This document shows positions 45,476-57,047 of a DNA stretch of 64,000 bases, piece by piece. How positions within the stretch are numbered: position 1 is the first letter of the stretch; every line of letters begins with the position of its first letter. The stretch comes from Rhodobacteraceae bacterium QY30 (GTDB lineage Bacteria; Pseudomonadota; Alphaproteobacteria; Rhodobacterales; Rhodobacteraceae), in the NCBI GenBank assembly GCA_002356635.1, contig CP023454.1, forward strand, positions 2,402,501-2,466,500, written 5' to 3'. The notes beneath the pieces are model-generated. The model saw only the letters and a list, made by a program, of their open reading frames with translations, was not told the origin of the DNA and made no database searches. A program made the position numbers and the translations under genes.

Positions 45476-46527
45476 TGAACTTCGCCTCTGACAACACCGC
45501 CCCCACCGCACCCGAGATCATGGCCGCCCTTGTGGCCGCCAACCAGGGCAGCGCCATGCCCTATGGCAATGACGATCTGATGGTCCAGGTCCGCGCCCGC
45601 ATCCGCCAGATCTTCGAGGCGCCTGAAGCGGCGGTTTACCTTGTCGCCACCGGCACGGCGGCCAATGCGTTGTCCTGCGCGATCCTCGTCCAGCCGTGGC
45701 AGGCCGTGTTCTGTCACCGCAACGCCCATATCGAGGAAGACGAATGCGGCGCGCCGGAATTCTACACCGGCGGATCGAAGCTGGTGCTGGTCGACGGAGA
45801 CCACGCTCGGATGACGCCTCCGGCGCTGGACCGCGCCATCGGCTTCACCGGGCGCGGCGGTGTGCACAATGTCCAGCGTGGCATGGTTTCGATCACCAAC
45901 GCCACCGAACACGGCACCGTCTACGACCCGAAGGCAGTGAAGGCGCTGGCGGACGTGGCGCGTAGCTATGGCCTTCCGGTCCACATGGACGGGGCGCGCT
46001 TCACCAATGCCCTGATCACGGCAGGCTGTACCCCGGCCGAACTGACCTGGAAGGCCGGCGTCGATGTCCTGTCGTTCGGGGGCACCAAGAACGGCTGCAT
46101 GGGGGTCGAGGCGGTGGTGATCTTCGATCCCGCCCGCGCTGCCGAGTTCGAGTTCCGCCGCAAGCGCGCCGGGCATCTGATTTCCAAGCACCGCTATCTC
46201 TCTGCGCAGATGCTGGCTTACCTGACCGATGACCTCTGGCTGCGGCTGGCGCATCAGGCCAATGCCGCTGCCCGGCACCTGTCGAATGGCCTTTCCGCCA
46301 TTCCAGGCGCAACCCTTGTCCACCCGACCGAGGCGAACGCCGTCTTTGCCGCCTGGCCCCGCAGCGGCCACCGCCGGGCCGAGGGGGGCGGCGCGCGCTA
46401 TTACCTGTGGCCTGGCGACCAGTCGCTGAGCGGCCCGGACGACGAACCGCTGGCGGCGCGGCTTGTCTGTTCGTGGTCCACGACCGAGGCTGACGTGGAG
46501 GGCATCCTCGCGCTTATCCGCGGTTGA
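45475..46527 (+). CDS. ltaE: Low-specificity threonine aldolase
   Basis: 350-residue PLP enzyme of the aldolase type that splits threonine or allo-threonine into glycine and acetaldehyde. The PLP lysine is K205 in SFGGTKNG. Other conserved parts: TGTAANALS (about 59-67), HIEEDECGAPEF and HMDGARFTNAL. The ATG is fused to the YcgN stop. The end overlaps by 14 bases with the oppositely oriented hydrolase gene. Confidence 0.93.
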   Translation: MNFASDNTAPTAPEIMAALVAANQGSAMPYGNDDLMVQVRARIRQIFEAPEAAVYLVATGTAANALSCAILVQPWQAVFCHRNAHIEEDECGAPEFYTGGSKLVLVDGDHARMTPPALDRAIGFTGRGGVHNVQRGMVSITNATEHGTVYDPKAVKALADVARSYGLPVHMDGARFTNALITAGCTPAELTWKAGVDVLSFGGTKNGCMGVEAVVIFDPARAAEFEFRRKRAGHLISKHRYLSAQMLAYLTDDLWLRLAHQANAAARHLSNGLSAIPGATLVHPTEANAVFAAWPRSGHRRAEGGGARYYLWPGDQSLSGPDDEPLAARLVCSWSTTEADVEGILALIRG

Positions 46528-47314
46528 CGTTGACGCCGATCAGCCCCGCGACCTGGGCGGGGTGCGTCACCGGGCACATGTGGCCCGCGCCGTCAACCGT
46601 GGCGACACCCACATCCGGAAGGCGCGCGGCAATGGCTTCGTTGATCGCATGGACCGCCTCGGGCGAGTCCGTTCCGGCGATCATCATCGCCGGCAGGTCC
46701 AGCGCCTCCAGCCGTCCTTCCGCCAGGATGCCGCCGCTGTCAGCGTCGCTGCCCGCTGCGCAGGCCGTAATCAGCGGCATCCGCTTGACCAGATAGGCGC
46801 GCTGGCGCGGGTCGATCTCCTCCCACGGCAAGCCGCTGCCCCAGAGCGCCATGAATTCCCGGGCTGCCGTTTCCCAGTCGCCACGGGTGGCGGCCTCGAC
46901 ATGGGGTCGACGCTCAAGCGCATAGGCATCCCAGTGCGACGTGCCGCGGAGGGCCGCGAAAAGTACCGGCTCGACCAGCGTCAGGCTGCGGATCATCTCG
47001 GGGGCGGCCAGCGCCAGTTGCAGCGCCGCGATTCCGCCCGCGGAATGGCCAATCAGTTCGACGGGTTCCGACAGGAAGGTCGCGGCGACGGCGGCGACGG
47101 CTTGCAGGTAATCGCCGTTGCCGTCCCAATCGGCCGAACGGCCATGGCCCGGCATGTCGAAGGCGGTGATCGTCATCTCCTTGGCCAAGTCGGCGGCCAC
47201 GCCCGACCAGGCCCCCGAATGGGCCAGCGAGCAATGGATGGCCAGGGCGCGGCGCGGCCCGGTGCCGAAGGTGCGGTGGGCGATCTCGCGGCCCGCGCGG
47301 ATGCCGATGGTCAT
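46514..47314 (-). CDS. Alpha/beta hydrolase
   Basis: 266-residue alpha/beta hydrolase. Nucleophile S91 in GHSAGG, the oxyanion-side HCSLAHSG motif near the N-terminus, and the catalytic histidine in DGAGHMCPVTHP near the C-terminus. The substrate is unknown. The start overlaps the end of the isomerase gene by four bases (ATGA), so both are one operon, convergent to threonine aldolase. Confidence 0.9.
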   Translation of the reverse strand: MTIGIRAGREIAHRTFGTGPRRALAIHCSLAHSGAWSGVAADLAKEMTITAFDMPGHGRSADWDGNGDYLQAVAAVAATFLSEPVELIGHSAGGIAALQLALAAPEMIRSLTLVEPVLFAALRGTSHWDAYALERRPHVEAATRGDWETAAREFMALWGSGLPWEEIDPRQRAYLVKRMPLITACAAGSDADSGGILAEGRLEALDLPAMMIAGTDSPEAVHAINEAIAARLPDVGVATVDGAGHMCPVTHPAQVAGLIGVNVNRG

Positions 47315-47925
47315 GCGCCTGCCCCCGCCAGATGCCGGTCCAGATCGTCCAGCCGGTCCTGCCCCCAGAAGCGGGCGTCGGTGTCGGTGATGAAGAACGG
47401 CACGCCGATCACGCCGCGCAGCACCGCTTCCTCAAGGTTGGCGGCGTACGTTTCCGCCCCGATCAGCATGCCGCTGAAGCTGAGGCCCGGGTCGAAGCCA
47501 TGCGCCTTCAGGATGTCCTGCACCACGGCATCGTCGGCAATGTCGCGGTCCTCGGCCCAGACCGCGCGGGAAAAACCGTGGACAAGCCCGGCCAGATCAC
47601 CCGTGGCGCCCTTCTCCACTGCGGCCTGCGCGGCAATGATCGCATAGGCCGACGGCGCCGGATTGGTGGGCCAGAACATCGGCCGTTCCGTGATCGGCAG
47701 GCCCAGGTGCGCCGCCTGCCGGACCAGATCCTGCCGCACCCAGACGCGAAAGGCATCCGTCGTCTCGGTCAAGGGTTTTGCCCCGACGCGCGCCGCCAGC
47801 GTGGCGAAATGCAATGGGCGGTAGCGAAGCCCAGCCCCGTGACGCGCGGCAATTTCCGCCGGACGGGTAACGGCCAGATAGACATAGGGCGACAGCGTGG
47901 TCAGAAAATAGTCGATCTGCGTCAT
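47311..47925 (-). CDS. DsbA-family 2-hydroxychromene-2-carboxylate isomerase-like protein
   Basis: 204-residue DsbA-fold protein of the HCCA isomerase/kappa-class GST type. The N-terminal IDYFLTTLSPYVYLA has serine in the position of the catalytic cysteine of DsbA, as in HCCA isomerases, and VIGVPFFITDTDARFWGQDRLDDLD is the C-terminal cis-Pro and substrate region. It may act on aromatic intermediates or glutathione conjugates. It precedes the alpha/beta hydrolase gene, overlapping it. Confidence 0.9.
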   Translation of the reverse strand: MTQIDYFLTTLSPYVYLAVTRPAEIAARHGAGLRYRPLHFATLAARVGAKPLTETTDAFRVWVRQDLVRQAAHLGLPITERPMFWPTNPAPSAYAIIAAQAAVEKGATGDLAGLVHGFSRAVWAEDRDIADDAVVQDILKAHGFDPGLSFSGMLIGAETYAANLEEAVLRGVIGVPFFITDTDARFWGQDRLDDLDRHLAGAGA

Positions 47926-48027
47926 TTGCCGTGCCTCTTTGACCTTGGGAATTTGCGGGCAAGCTAGCCGGGTGCTAATGCCTGCGCAACGCATCGAATC
48001 CCCCCCTTTGTCCGAAGGACCACCCGC

Positions 48028-49050
48028 ATGCCCGCCATGACCGAACCGAAGCTCATTTCCGGCAATGCCAACAAGCCGCTGGCCACGGCGATCGCCCGAC
48101 GGATGTCGATGCATCGCGGCATGTCGGTGAGCCTGGTCGAAGCGCGGGTCGAACGCTTCAACGACCAGGAGATCTTCGTCGAGGTCTTCGAGAACGTCCG
48201 CGGCGAGGACATGTACATCATCCAGCCGACCTCGAACCCGGCCAACGACAACCTGATGGAACTGCTGATCATGACCGACGCGCTGAAGCGGTCGTCGGCA
48301 GATCGGATCACCGCAGTGATCCCCTATTTCGGCTATGCCCGCCAGGATCGCCGTGCCAAGGCCCGGACGCCGATCTCGGCCAAGCTGGTCGCCAACCTGC
48401 TGACCGAGGCGGGGGTGGACCGGGTTCTGACGCTGGACCTGCACGCGGCCCAGATCCAGGGTTTCTTCGACATTCCGGTGGACAACCTTTACGCCGCGCC
48501 GGTCTTTGCACTGGACGTGCAACACCATTTCGCCGGGCAACTGGAAGACGTGATGGTCATTTCCCCGGACGTGGGCGGCGTAGCCCGCGCGCGTGAACTG
48601 GCCACCCGCATCGACGCGCCGCTGGCCATTGTCGACAAGCGCCGCGAAAAAGCGGGCGAGATTGCCGGAATGACGGTGATCGGCGATGTGACGGGCAAGA
48701 AATGCATCATCGTCGACGACATCTGCGACACGGCCGGCACGCTGTGCAAGGCGGCGGACGTGCTGATGGAAAGCGGCGCGACCGAGGTTCATGCCTACAT
48801 CACCCACGGCGTCCTGTCGGGACCGGCGGTCGAGCGCATCACCAAGTCGGTGATGAAGTCGCTGGTCATCACCGACTCCATCGCCCCGACCGAGGCGGTG
48901 AAGAACGCCCACAATATCCGCATCGTCCCGACGGCGCCGATGTTTGCCCAGGCGATCCTGAACATCTGGAACGGCACCAGCGTCTCGTCGCTGTTCGAGA
49001 CCGATACGCTGACGCCGATTTATGAAGGGATGTATCCGCGCGCCCGCTGA
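48028..49050 (+). CDS. prs: Ribose-phosphate pyrophosphokinase
   Basis: 340-residue PRPP synthase that joins ribose-5-phosphate and ATP; PRPP feeds nucleotide, histidine and salvage pathways. Motifs: the flexible loop [17 protein letters not shown], THxLDLHAAQ-type ([13 protein letters not shown]) and the PRPP loop [16 protein letters not shown] 48028, or the in-frame ATG 48037. The nearby mtnP-apt salvage pair would use its product. Confidence 0.96.
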   Translation: MPAMTEPKLISGNANKPLATAIARRMSMHRGMSVSLVEARVERFNDQEIFVEVFENVRGEDMYIIQPTSNPANDNLMELLIMTDALKRSSADRITAVIPYFGYARQDRRAKARTPISAKLVANLLTEAGVDRVLTLDLHAAQIQGFFDIPVDNLYAAPVFALDVQHHFAGQLEDVMVISPDVGGVARARELATRIDAPLAIVDKRREKAGEIAGMTVIGDVTGKKCIIVDDICDTAGTLCKAADVLMESGATEVHAYITHGVLSGPAVERITKSVMKSLVITDSIAPTEAVKNAHNIRIVPTAPMFAQAILNIWNGTSVSSLFETDTLTPIYEGMYPRAR

Positions 49051-49164
49051 GGGCGATCCTGCGGCGCATCGGGCCCAGAAGGCGGATGAAGTCCGCCGCA
49101 ATCAGTTGCGGGCGACTCGGGCATCCGCTACCTTATCTTGCACCACAAGATGACGGAGTCCGCG

Positions 49165-50049
49165 ATGCGCCTGCCCCTGACCATTGTCCTTCTGGCCCTG
49201 ACCGCCGGCCCGGCGCTGTCGCAGCAGATCGGTCCGACGACGGGAGAGTTGCACCTGGACTATGGCCGTCTGGACACCGGACCCGGTTCGGACTGGGGCT
49301 GGAACGCCTATGGCAGCGTCACGGCCTCCAGCCCCGAAGGAGACGGCTTCGGCTGGAGCGCGGGACTGGATGTGAACACCACCTCGATCGGCGGGCGGGA
49401 CATCGAAGGCGCGCCCTATGCCAGCGTCAACTGGACCGGCGGGCCGCACAAGCTTTCGGCCGGTGTGCTGCGAAGCGCGGCGGACAAGTTCGACCTGTCG
49501 CCATTGGTGCGGGGCATCGGGCCTGCATTTGACCGCCACGGTGCGACCCAGCTGGCCTATTCCAGTCTTGTGACGGCAGGCAACCTGGCGGACGGGCAAT
49601 TCTACTACGGCATCGGCTATGACGGCAGCTTCGGGCCGACCGAAATCGCCGCGACGGTGCAGACCAATTCCGCCACCGACAAGATCGTGACCGAGGTGGC
49701 TGCCAGCTATGACATGGGCACCGCCAAGGCTTTTGGCGCCTACCAGAACTACGACGGCACCGACATCGCCGCCGTAGGGCTGCACGGCGATTTCGGCCGT
49801 GCCCGGGCAGGTGCCCGCCTGGCCTACAACAGCGGTGAGGACGACCATCGCCACTTCATGCTGTACGGCGATGTGGACGTGACGCGGGCGCTGTCGCTGG
49901 GGGCCAGCGTGCAGTGGCAGGGCTCGGCCGAAACCATCAGCCTCAGCGGCCGCTATGGCATCACCGAACAGGGCTTCGCCGACCTTCACCTGATGAAGAA
50001 GGACGGCGGGCAAAGTTATGCCGGGATCGGCATGGGCTTCAACTTCTGA
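49165..50049 (+). CDS. Predicted outer-membrane beta-barrel protein
   Basis: 294 residues, not assigned to a family. Signal peptide MRLPLTIVLLALTAGPALSQ. The rest is made of short amphipathic strands with alternating aromatic and hydrophobic residues and Gly/Asp turns, ending in GGQSYAGIGMGFNF with a C-terminal phenylalanine. This is the pattern of a porin-like or transmembrane beta-barrel. The ATG at 49165 follows a GGAG site. It stands alone between prs and the atp operon; the shared terminator follows. Confidence 0.7.
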   Translation: MRLPLTIVLLALTAGPALSQQIGPTTGELHLDYGRLDTGPGSDWGWNAYGSVTASSPEGDGFGWSAGLDVNTTSIGGRDIEGAPYASVNWTGGPHKLSAGVLRSAADKFDLSPLVRGIGPAFDRHGATQLAYSSLVTAGNLADGQFYYGIGYDGSFGPTEIAATVQTNSATDKIVTEVAASYDMGTAKAFGAYQNYDGTDIAAVGLHGDFGRARAGARLAYNSGEDDHRHFMLYGDVDVTRALSLGASVQWQGSAETISLSGRYGITEQGFADLHLMKKDGGQSYAGIGMGFNF

Positions 50050-50076
50050 TCCCTGCCCCTCCCGCCAAGAATGCGA

Positions 50077-50102
50077 AAGGCCCCGGCGAAGACCGGGGCC
50101 TT
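50077..50102. terminator. Bidirectional terminator between beta-barrel gene and atpC
   Basis: Perfect 10-bp stem AAGGCCCCGG (50077-50086) and CCGGGGCCTT (50093-50102), loop CGAAGA. It serves the convergent beta-barrel gene and atp operon; the T-run is short in both directions. Confidence 0.8.
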
Positions 50103-50126
50103 GCTGTTACTGTCCGTCCCGAAGGA

Positions 50127-50558
50127 TCAGAGGCTGGCTTGCGTCGGGTCCAGCCCGATGTGGGTGCCCATCGCGACCATGTCGCTCAGCAGCTTGACAA
50201 GCTCGGGCGCGGGGCCAGGCAGATCCTGGTTCGCGGCGGCGTCATGGCGGGCGCGAAGTTCGGCCACCATCTCGTCGAAGTGCTCTTGCGTCATGTCCTG
50301 CACCGGCAGCGAGCGTTCGGCCAGGACCGTGCAGCTGTCGCCGGTGATTTCGGCGAAACCGCCGGTCACGGTGAATTCCAGATCCGTGCCGTCACCAAGG
50401 ACGCGGACGATGCCGGGACGCAGGGTCGTGATGACGGGCGAGTGCCCCGCCATCACGGTCATATCCCCTTCCGTGCCGGGAAGACGCACCTCGGTCGCCG
50501 CAACCGAAGCCAGGCTCCGTTCCGGTGACACAAGGTCGAACTTCATGGTATCGGCCAT
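50127..50558 (-). CDS. atpC: ATP synthase F1 subunit epsilon
   Basis: 143 residues, including the beta-sandwich domain with FDLVSPERSLASVAATEVRLPGTEGDMTVMAGHSPVITTLRPG, the family hallmark. The C-terminal helical part is short. Last gene of the leftward atpHAGDC operon, 12 bases after atpD. Confidence 0.97.
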   Translation of the reverse strand: MADTMKFDLVSPERSLASVAATEVRLPGTEGDMTVMAGHSPVITTLRPGIVRVLGDGTDLEFTVTGGFAEITGDSCTVLAERSLPVQDMTQEHFDEMVAELRARHDAAANQDLPGPAPELVKLLSDMVAMGTHIGLDPTQASL

Positions 50559-50570
50559 CGGTTCGTCCCC

Positions 50571-52013
<1,443 letters not shown>

Positions 52014-52889
52014 TCAGAGCGCCTCGGCGCCCGAAATGATTTCGATAAGCTCTTTGGTGATCGCGGCCTGACGCGAGCGGTTGTATTCGATCGTCAGGCG
52101 ATCGATCATCTCGCCCGCGTTGCGGGTCGCGTTGTCCATCGCGCTCATCCGGGCGCCCTGTTCGGACGCCGCGTTTTCCAGAAGGGCGGCAAAGACCTGC
52201 GTCGCGATGCTGCGTGGCAGCAGTTCTGCAAGGATGCCTTCCTCGCTGGGTTCGTAGTCATACAGCGCCGAGGCGCCGGTGTCGGCTCCCGCTTCGATCT
52301 GGGCCGGGATCACCTGACGCGCGGTCGGGATCTGGCTGATGACCGAAACGAAGCGGTTGTAGAACAGCGTCGCCACGTCGAATTCGCCGGCGTCGAAGCG
52401 CGACAGGACATCCTGCGCGATCGATTGGGCAACGTCGTAGCCGACGCGCTTCACTTCACTCATGTCGACATGAGCCACGAACAGGTGGCCCAGATCGCGG
52501 CGCAACTGCTCGCGGCCCTTCTTGCCGACGGTCAGGATCTTGACCGTCTTGCCCTGGGCCAGCAGGTCGGTGGCGTACTGGCGGGCCAGACGCACGATCG
52601 ACGAGTTGAACGCGCCCGCAAGGCCACGTTCCGAAGTCATGACGACCAGAAGGTGCACCTCGTCGCTGCCCGTTCCCGCCAGCAGGCGCGGCGCATTGGC
52701 CGACCCGCTTGCGGCACCGGCAAGCCCGGCCATGACAGAGGCCATCCGGTCCGCATAGGGCCGGGCGGCTTCGGCGGCTTCCTGGGCGCGGCGAAGTTTC
52801 GCCGCCGCGACCATCTGCATCGCCTTGGTGATCTTCCGCGTCGACTTGACGCTTCCGATCCGGTTTTTCAGGTCCTTGAGGCTGGGCAT
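52014..52889 (-). CDS. atpG: ATP synthase F1 subunit gamma
   Basis: 291-residue rotor subunit. N-terminal helix [36 protein letters not shown] and C-terminal helix [34 protein letters not shown] are the conserved coiled coil that rotates within the alpha-beta ring. Normal length. Confidence 0.98.
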   Translation of the reverse strand: MPSLKDLKNRIGSVKSTRKITKAMQMVAAAKLRRAQEAAEAARPYADRMASVMAGLAGAASGSANAPRLLAGTGSDEVHLLVVMTSERGLAGAFNSSIVRLARQYATDLLAQGKTVKILTVGKKGREQLRRDLGHLFVAHVDMSEVKRVGYDVAQSIAQDVLSRFDAGEFDVATLFYNRFVSVISQIPTARQVIPAQIEAGADTGASALYDYEPSEEGILAELLPRSIATQVFAALLENAASEQGARMSAMDNATRNAGEMIDRLTIEYNRSRQAAITKELIEIISGAEAL

Positions 52890-52906
52890 AGCGTCCTCTC
52901 CTCGCC

Positions 52907-54445
52907 TCAGGCGAAGGTCTTGGCGAACTCGTCCAGCGCGGCGCGGATCTTGTCCTCGGCCTCGCCCTTGATCTTCGGATCTTCCTTGGTGATCCAGTCA
53001 AGCAGGTCGCGGCGGTTGTTGCGCAGGAAGCTCAGAAGGCCGGCTTCGTAGCGACCGACTTCCTTGACCGGGATGTTGTCCAGGTAGCCCTTGGTGCCGG
53101 CGAAGATCACGCAGACGATTTCCGCGTTGGTCAGCGGCGAATACTGCGGCTGCTTCATCAGCTCGGTCAGGCGGGCACCGCGGTTCAGCAGCTTCTGCGT
53201 GGCAGCATCGAGGTCCGAGCCGAACTGCGCGAAGGCCGCCATTTCGCGGTACTGCGCCAGTTCCAGCTTCACCGGACCAGCGACCGACTTCATCGCGTTG
53301 GTCTGCGCGGACGAACCGACGCGCGACACCGACAGACCGGTGTTCACGGCGGGGCGGATGCCCTGGTAGAACAGTTCGGTTTCCAGGAAGATCTGGCCAT
53401 CGGTGATCGAGATCACGTTGGTCGGGATGAAGGCCGACACGTCGCCGCCCTGGGTTTCGATGATCGGCAGCGCCGTCAGCGAACCGGCGCCGAAATCGTC
53501 GTTCAGCTTCGCCGAACGTTCCAGCAGACGGGAGTGCAGGTAGAACACGTCGCCCGGGTAGGCTTCACGTCCGGGCGGGCGGCGCAGCAGCAGCGACATC
53601 TGGCGGTAGGACACGGCCTGTTTGGACAGGTCATCATAGATGATCAGGGCGTGACGGCCGTTGTCGCGGAAGTATTCCGCAATGGCGGTCGCCGAATAGG
53701 GCGCCAGGAACTGCATCGGCGCCGGGTCGGACGCGGTGGCGGCGACGACGATCGAATAGGCGATGGCGCCGGTTTCTTCCAGCTTCTTCACCAGCTGCGC
53801 AACGGTCGAACGCTTCTGACCGATGGCGACGTAGACGCAGTACAGCTTCTTGCTTTCGTCCGAACCGGCGGCCTCGTTGTAGGTCTTCTGGTTCAGGATG
53901 GTGTCCAGCGCGATGGCGGTCTTGCCGGTCTGGCGGTCACCGATGATCAGTTCGCGCTGGCCACGACCAACCGGGATCATGGCGTCGACCGACTTCAGGC
54001 CGGTCGCCATCGGTTCGTGGACCGATTTGCGCGGGATGATGCCCGGCGCCTTGACGTCGGCGATACGGCGCTCGGTCGCGGCGATCGGACCCTTGCCGTC
54101 GATCGGGTTGCCCAGACCGTCGACCACGCGGCCCAGCAGGGCATCGCCCACCGGAACGTCCACGATGGACCGGGTGCGCTTGACGGTGTCGCCTTCCTTG
54201 ATGGCGCGGTCGTCACCGAAGATCACGACGCCGACGTTGTCGACTTCGAGGTTCAGCGCCATCCCGCGGATACCGCCGGGGAATTCGACCATTTCGCCCG
54301 CCTGGACGTTGTCAAGGCCATGGACCCGCGCAATACCGTCACCGACCGACAACACGCGGCCGACTTCGGCGACCTCGGCTTCCTGACCGAAGTTGCGGAT
54401 CTGCTCCTTCAGGATTGCAGAGATCTCTGCGGCTTGGATTCCCAT
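52907..54445 (-). CDS. atpA: ATP synthase F1 subunit alpha
   Basis: 512-residue non-catalytic nucleotide-binding subunit. P-loop [15 protein letters not shown] (about 169-183), [32 protein letters not shown], and the start [16 protein letters not shown] typical of AtpA. It begins on the last base of the atpH stop (TAATG). Confidence 0.99.
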   Translation of the reverse strand: MGIQAAEISAILKEQIRNFGQEAEVAEVGRVLSVGDGIARVHGLDNVQAGEMVEFPGGIRGMALNLEVDNVGVVIFGDDRAIKEGDTVKRTRSIVDVPVGDALLGRVVDGLGNPIDGKGPIAATERRIADVKAPGIIPRKSVHEPMATGLKSVDAMIPVGRGQRELIIGDRQTGKTAIALDTILNQKTYNEAAGSDESKKLYCVYVAIGQKRSTVAQLVKKLEETGAIAYSIVVAATASDPAPMQFLAPYSATAIAEYFRDNGRHALIIYDDLSKQAVSYRQMSLLLRRPPGREAYPGDVFYLHSRLLERSAKLNDDFGAGSLTALPIIETQGGDVSAFIPTNVISITDGQIFLETELFYQGIRPAVNTGLSVSRVGSSAQTNAMKSVAGPVKLELAQYREMAAFAQFGSDLDAATQKLLNRGARLTELMKQPQYSPLTNAEIVCVIFAGTKGYLDNIPVKEVGRYEAGLLSFLRNNRRDLLDWITKEDPKIKGEAEDKIRAALDEFAKTFA

Positions 54446-55005
54446 TATCCGACCTCTTTCATTGCATTCTGGAGAGATGCGAGCTTCGAACGGATCGACG
54501 TGTCGATCATCTTCGAGCCCACCTTCACGACAAGACCACCGATGAGGCTTTCATCGACGGCTGCCTTCAACTTGATGTCCTTGCCCACGGACTGCTTCAG
54601 CGTGGCGGCAAGGCTGGAGGATTGCGAGGCGCTGAGCGGCTGGGCCGACCAGACTTCGGCAGTCACTTCGCCCTTCGCCTCGGCGATGCGGGCGCGCAGC
54701 GCGGCCAGCAACTGCGGCAGGACGAACAGGCGGCGGTTCGCGGCCATCAGGCCAAGCGTGCTGACCAGCACCTGACCCAGACCCATGCGCGACCCGATGG
54801 CGGCAACGGCCTTCGCCTGATCTTCGCGCGAATAGATCGGGGAATTGATCAGATCGCGCAGATCGGCGCTGGAGGACAGCGCGACGTCAAGCGCATCCAC
54901 GTCCTTTTCCAGTGCCTTCAGGCCCTTGCCTTCCTGGGCAAGCTCGAAGACAGCCGTCGCGTAGCGACCGGCGACTCCCGCAGAGATCGAAGCTGGTTCG
55001 GACAC
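54445..55005 (-). CDS. atpH: ATP synthase F1 subunit delta
   Basis: 186-residue OSCP/delta subunit of the peripheral stalk. N-terminal [27 protein letters not shown] and C-terminal [26 protein letters not shown] are family hallmarks. The start is a GTG at 55005, five bases after GGAAGGG; the frame stays open to 55089, but no better start exists. First gene of the F1 operon; the Fo genes are elsewhere, as usual in Rhodobacterales. Confidence 0.95.
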   Translation of the reverse strand: MSEPASISAGVAGRYATAVFELAQEGKGLKALEKDVDALDVALSSSADLRDLINSPIYSREDQAKAVAAIGSRMGLGQVLVSTLGLMAANRRLFVLPQLLAALRARIAEAKGEVTAEVWSAQPLSASQSSSLAATLKQSVGKDIKLKAAVDESLIGGLVVKVGSKMIDTSIRSKLASLQNAMKEVG

Positions 55006-55302
55006 GTCCACCCTTCCGATTTCATTTGGCTGCACCGACACTGACCGCGGGCAGACTTTTTCCCGGCGCACAACAGCCCGTGCGCCCAAATTCGGCGTCC
55101 GTGTAGCAGGTCATCCGCCCCCCCGCAACCGCCTTGCGCACGCGAAAGTGAGCGTTTTCCGACCCCTTTCTGCCGCATTAAGTGATGTTTGCGGCAACAT
55201 TTCCAAAGGGTGTCGTCGGAGCCACAGAGGCCACCGGATCGCCCCGCCGACCCGGACGAATCCTTGACCCCAGACCGCTTGCCCGAACGGCCGGTCAAGG
55301 AT

Positions 55303-56043
55303 TCACATCGGTTCCACCACTGGCTTTGGCAGCGCCACCGCGATGGGCTTTCGGACAACAGCGCGCAGGCCGGGCCGGTGCGGGGCATGAAGCTGCTTTG
55401 ATACTTCGACCATCAGCACACCAGCCGCCACGACACCTGAAATCCGCCGGCCGAAGTTTTCCCAGGCCTGCGATGTGCGCAGCCAGAATCGCGCGTTGCT
55501 GGGCGGCCCGAACAGCGCGACCTGCTGGCGTTCGGTGGTGAAGTTGTGACGCCGCAGCTGCGTCTCGAGCTGCCCCATGGTGTAGGAATGGCCGTGGCCA
55601 AAGGGGGTGCCGACGCTTCGGGACCACAGCCCCGATCGGTTCGGCACCACGAAGATCGCCCGTCCCCCCGGTCCCAGCACCCGCCAGCATTCCTCAAGAA
55701 GCGCCGGGGTGTTTTCTGAAAATTCCAGCCCATGCAGGACCAGAAGCCGATCTGCGCGGCCTGTCTCGATCGGCCACTGGGTTTCCTCGCACAGGACCGA
55801 GACATTGGGCGCCCCCGCAGGCCAGGGCATGACGCCCTGCTGCGCCGGCATAAGCGCAATGACACGCCGCGCGTCGTCCATATAGGGGCGCAAGAGTGGC
55901 TGGGAAAAGCCGAAGCCGACGACGGTCTGGCTTTTCGCCTCGGGCCAGAGGGCCAGCATCTGGTCGCGGATCGCACGCTGCGCCACGCGCCCCAAGGGGG
56001 TACGATAGTAGAAATTCCGCAGGTCGAGTACGTCAAGATGCAT
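55303..56043 (-). CDS. Class I SAM-dependent methyltransferase
   Basis: 246 residues. Rossmann-type methyltransferase: [21 protein letters not shown] (motif I region), [45 protein letters not shown], where the GPGGR strand-turn is typical, followed by a C-terminal extension. The motif I glycine loop is unusual (VVGFGFS). The substrate is unknown. It is divergent from gloB, a pairing seen in related genomes. Confidence 0.82.
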   Translation of the reverse strand: MHLDVLDLRNFYYRTPLGRVAQRAIRDQMLALWPEAKSQTVVGFGFSQPLLRPYMDDARRVIALMPAQQGVMPWPAGAPNVSVLCEETQWPIETGRADRLLVLHGLEFSENTPALLEECWRVLGPGGRAIFVVPNRSGLWSRSVGTPFGHGHSYTMGQLETQLRRHNFTTERQQVALFGPPSNARFWLRTSQAWENFGRRISGVVAAGVLMVEVSKQLHAPHRPGLRAVVRKPIAVALPKPVVEPM

Positions 56044-56106
56044 TGCATGCGTCCGAAGGATCGGCACAATCAGGCGCGAAGAATACGGAAACCCGCAAGA
56101 ATTACC

Positions 56107-56880
56107 ATGACCTTCCAGATTGTCACCGTTCCCTGCCTGTCGGACAACTACAGCTACCTGGCGCATGACGTGGCGTCCGGCGCGACGGCGGTGATCGACG
56201 TGCCCGAACCGGGTCCGATCCTGCGTGAACTGGCGGCACGGGACTGGAAGGCCAGCCACATCCTTCTGACCCACCACCACAGCGACCATGTCGACGGGGC
56301 CGAGGCGCTGGCCGCTGCCACGGGCGCGCATGTGTTCGGCGCTGCCGCCGACGCCCACCGCCTGCCGCCGCTGGATCATGGGGTGGCACCCGGGGATACG
56401 GTGCGGATCGGCATGCAGCAGGGTCAGGTGATCGACGTGCCGGGCCATACGCTGGGGCACATCGCCTATTTCTTTCCCGAAGCCCGCGCGCTGTTCACCG
56501 GCGACAGCCTGATGGTGATGGGCTGCGGCCGGTTGTTTGAAGGCACGCCCGCGCAGATGTGGGACACACTGACCCGGCTGATGGAACTGCCTGACAGCAC
56601 CCGGATCTTTTCGGGCCACGAATACGCCCAGACCAACGCCCGCTTCGCCCTAACGCTCGAACCGGGGAACGCCGCCTTGAAAAGCCGCGCCGAAACCATA
56701 GATCATGTCCGCGCGGCGGGGGGCTTCACGGTTCCCGGCACGCTGGGCGAAGAACGCAGCACCAACCCCTTCCTCCGGGCCGCCCTGCCCGAGATGAAAT
56801 CCGCCTTGGGAATGCAGGACGCAAGCGATCTTGCGGTCTTCACGGAACTCCGCACCCGTCGGAATGGTTTCCGAGGCTAG
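56107..56880 (+). CDS. gloB: Hydroxyacylglutathione hydrolase (glyoxalase II)
   Basis: 257-residue metallo-beta-lactamase-fold hydrolase that splits S-lactoylglutathione in methylglyoxal detoxification. Metal motif THHHSDH at residues 55-61, further ligands in PGHTLGH, FTGDSL (Asp) and SGHEYA. The C-terminal substrate domain ends [11 protein letters not shown] with the basic residues that bind glutathione. Normal length. Confidence 0.96.
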   Translation: MTFQIVTVPCLSDNYSYLAHDVASGATAVIDVPEPGPILRELAARDWKASHILLTHHHSDHVDGAEALAAATGAHVFGAAADAHRLPPLDHGVAPGDTVRIGMQQGQVIDVPGHTLGHIAYFFPEARALFTGDSLMVMGCGRLFEGTPAQMWDTLTRLMELPDSTRIFSGHEYAQTNARFALTLEPGNAALKSRAETIDHVRAAGGFTVPGTLGEERSTNPFLRAALPEMKSALGMQDASDLAVFTELRTRRNGFRG

Positions 56881-57047
56881 GCTTTCGTTCACATTTTGCG
56901 ACGCAAGCCGTCACGATGTGAATAAAGGCCAAAAACCGCTTGAAGCCGACGCAATTCCACCAAACCTTAAGCATATGAATACGAGGATCGGAACCAGGCA
57001 TCCGGCACAGGCCAGACCTGCCCGACCCGCAGAAAGGAGCATGGATC

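Noticed and set aside
49081..49097. Terminator after prs
   Set aside because: 6-bp stem GGCGGA/TCCGCC with no T-run; could be chance in high-GC sequence.
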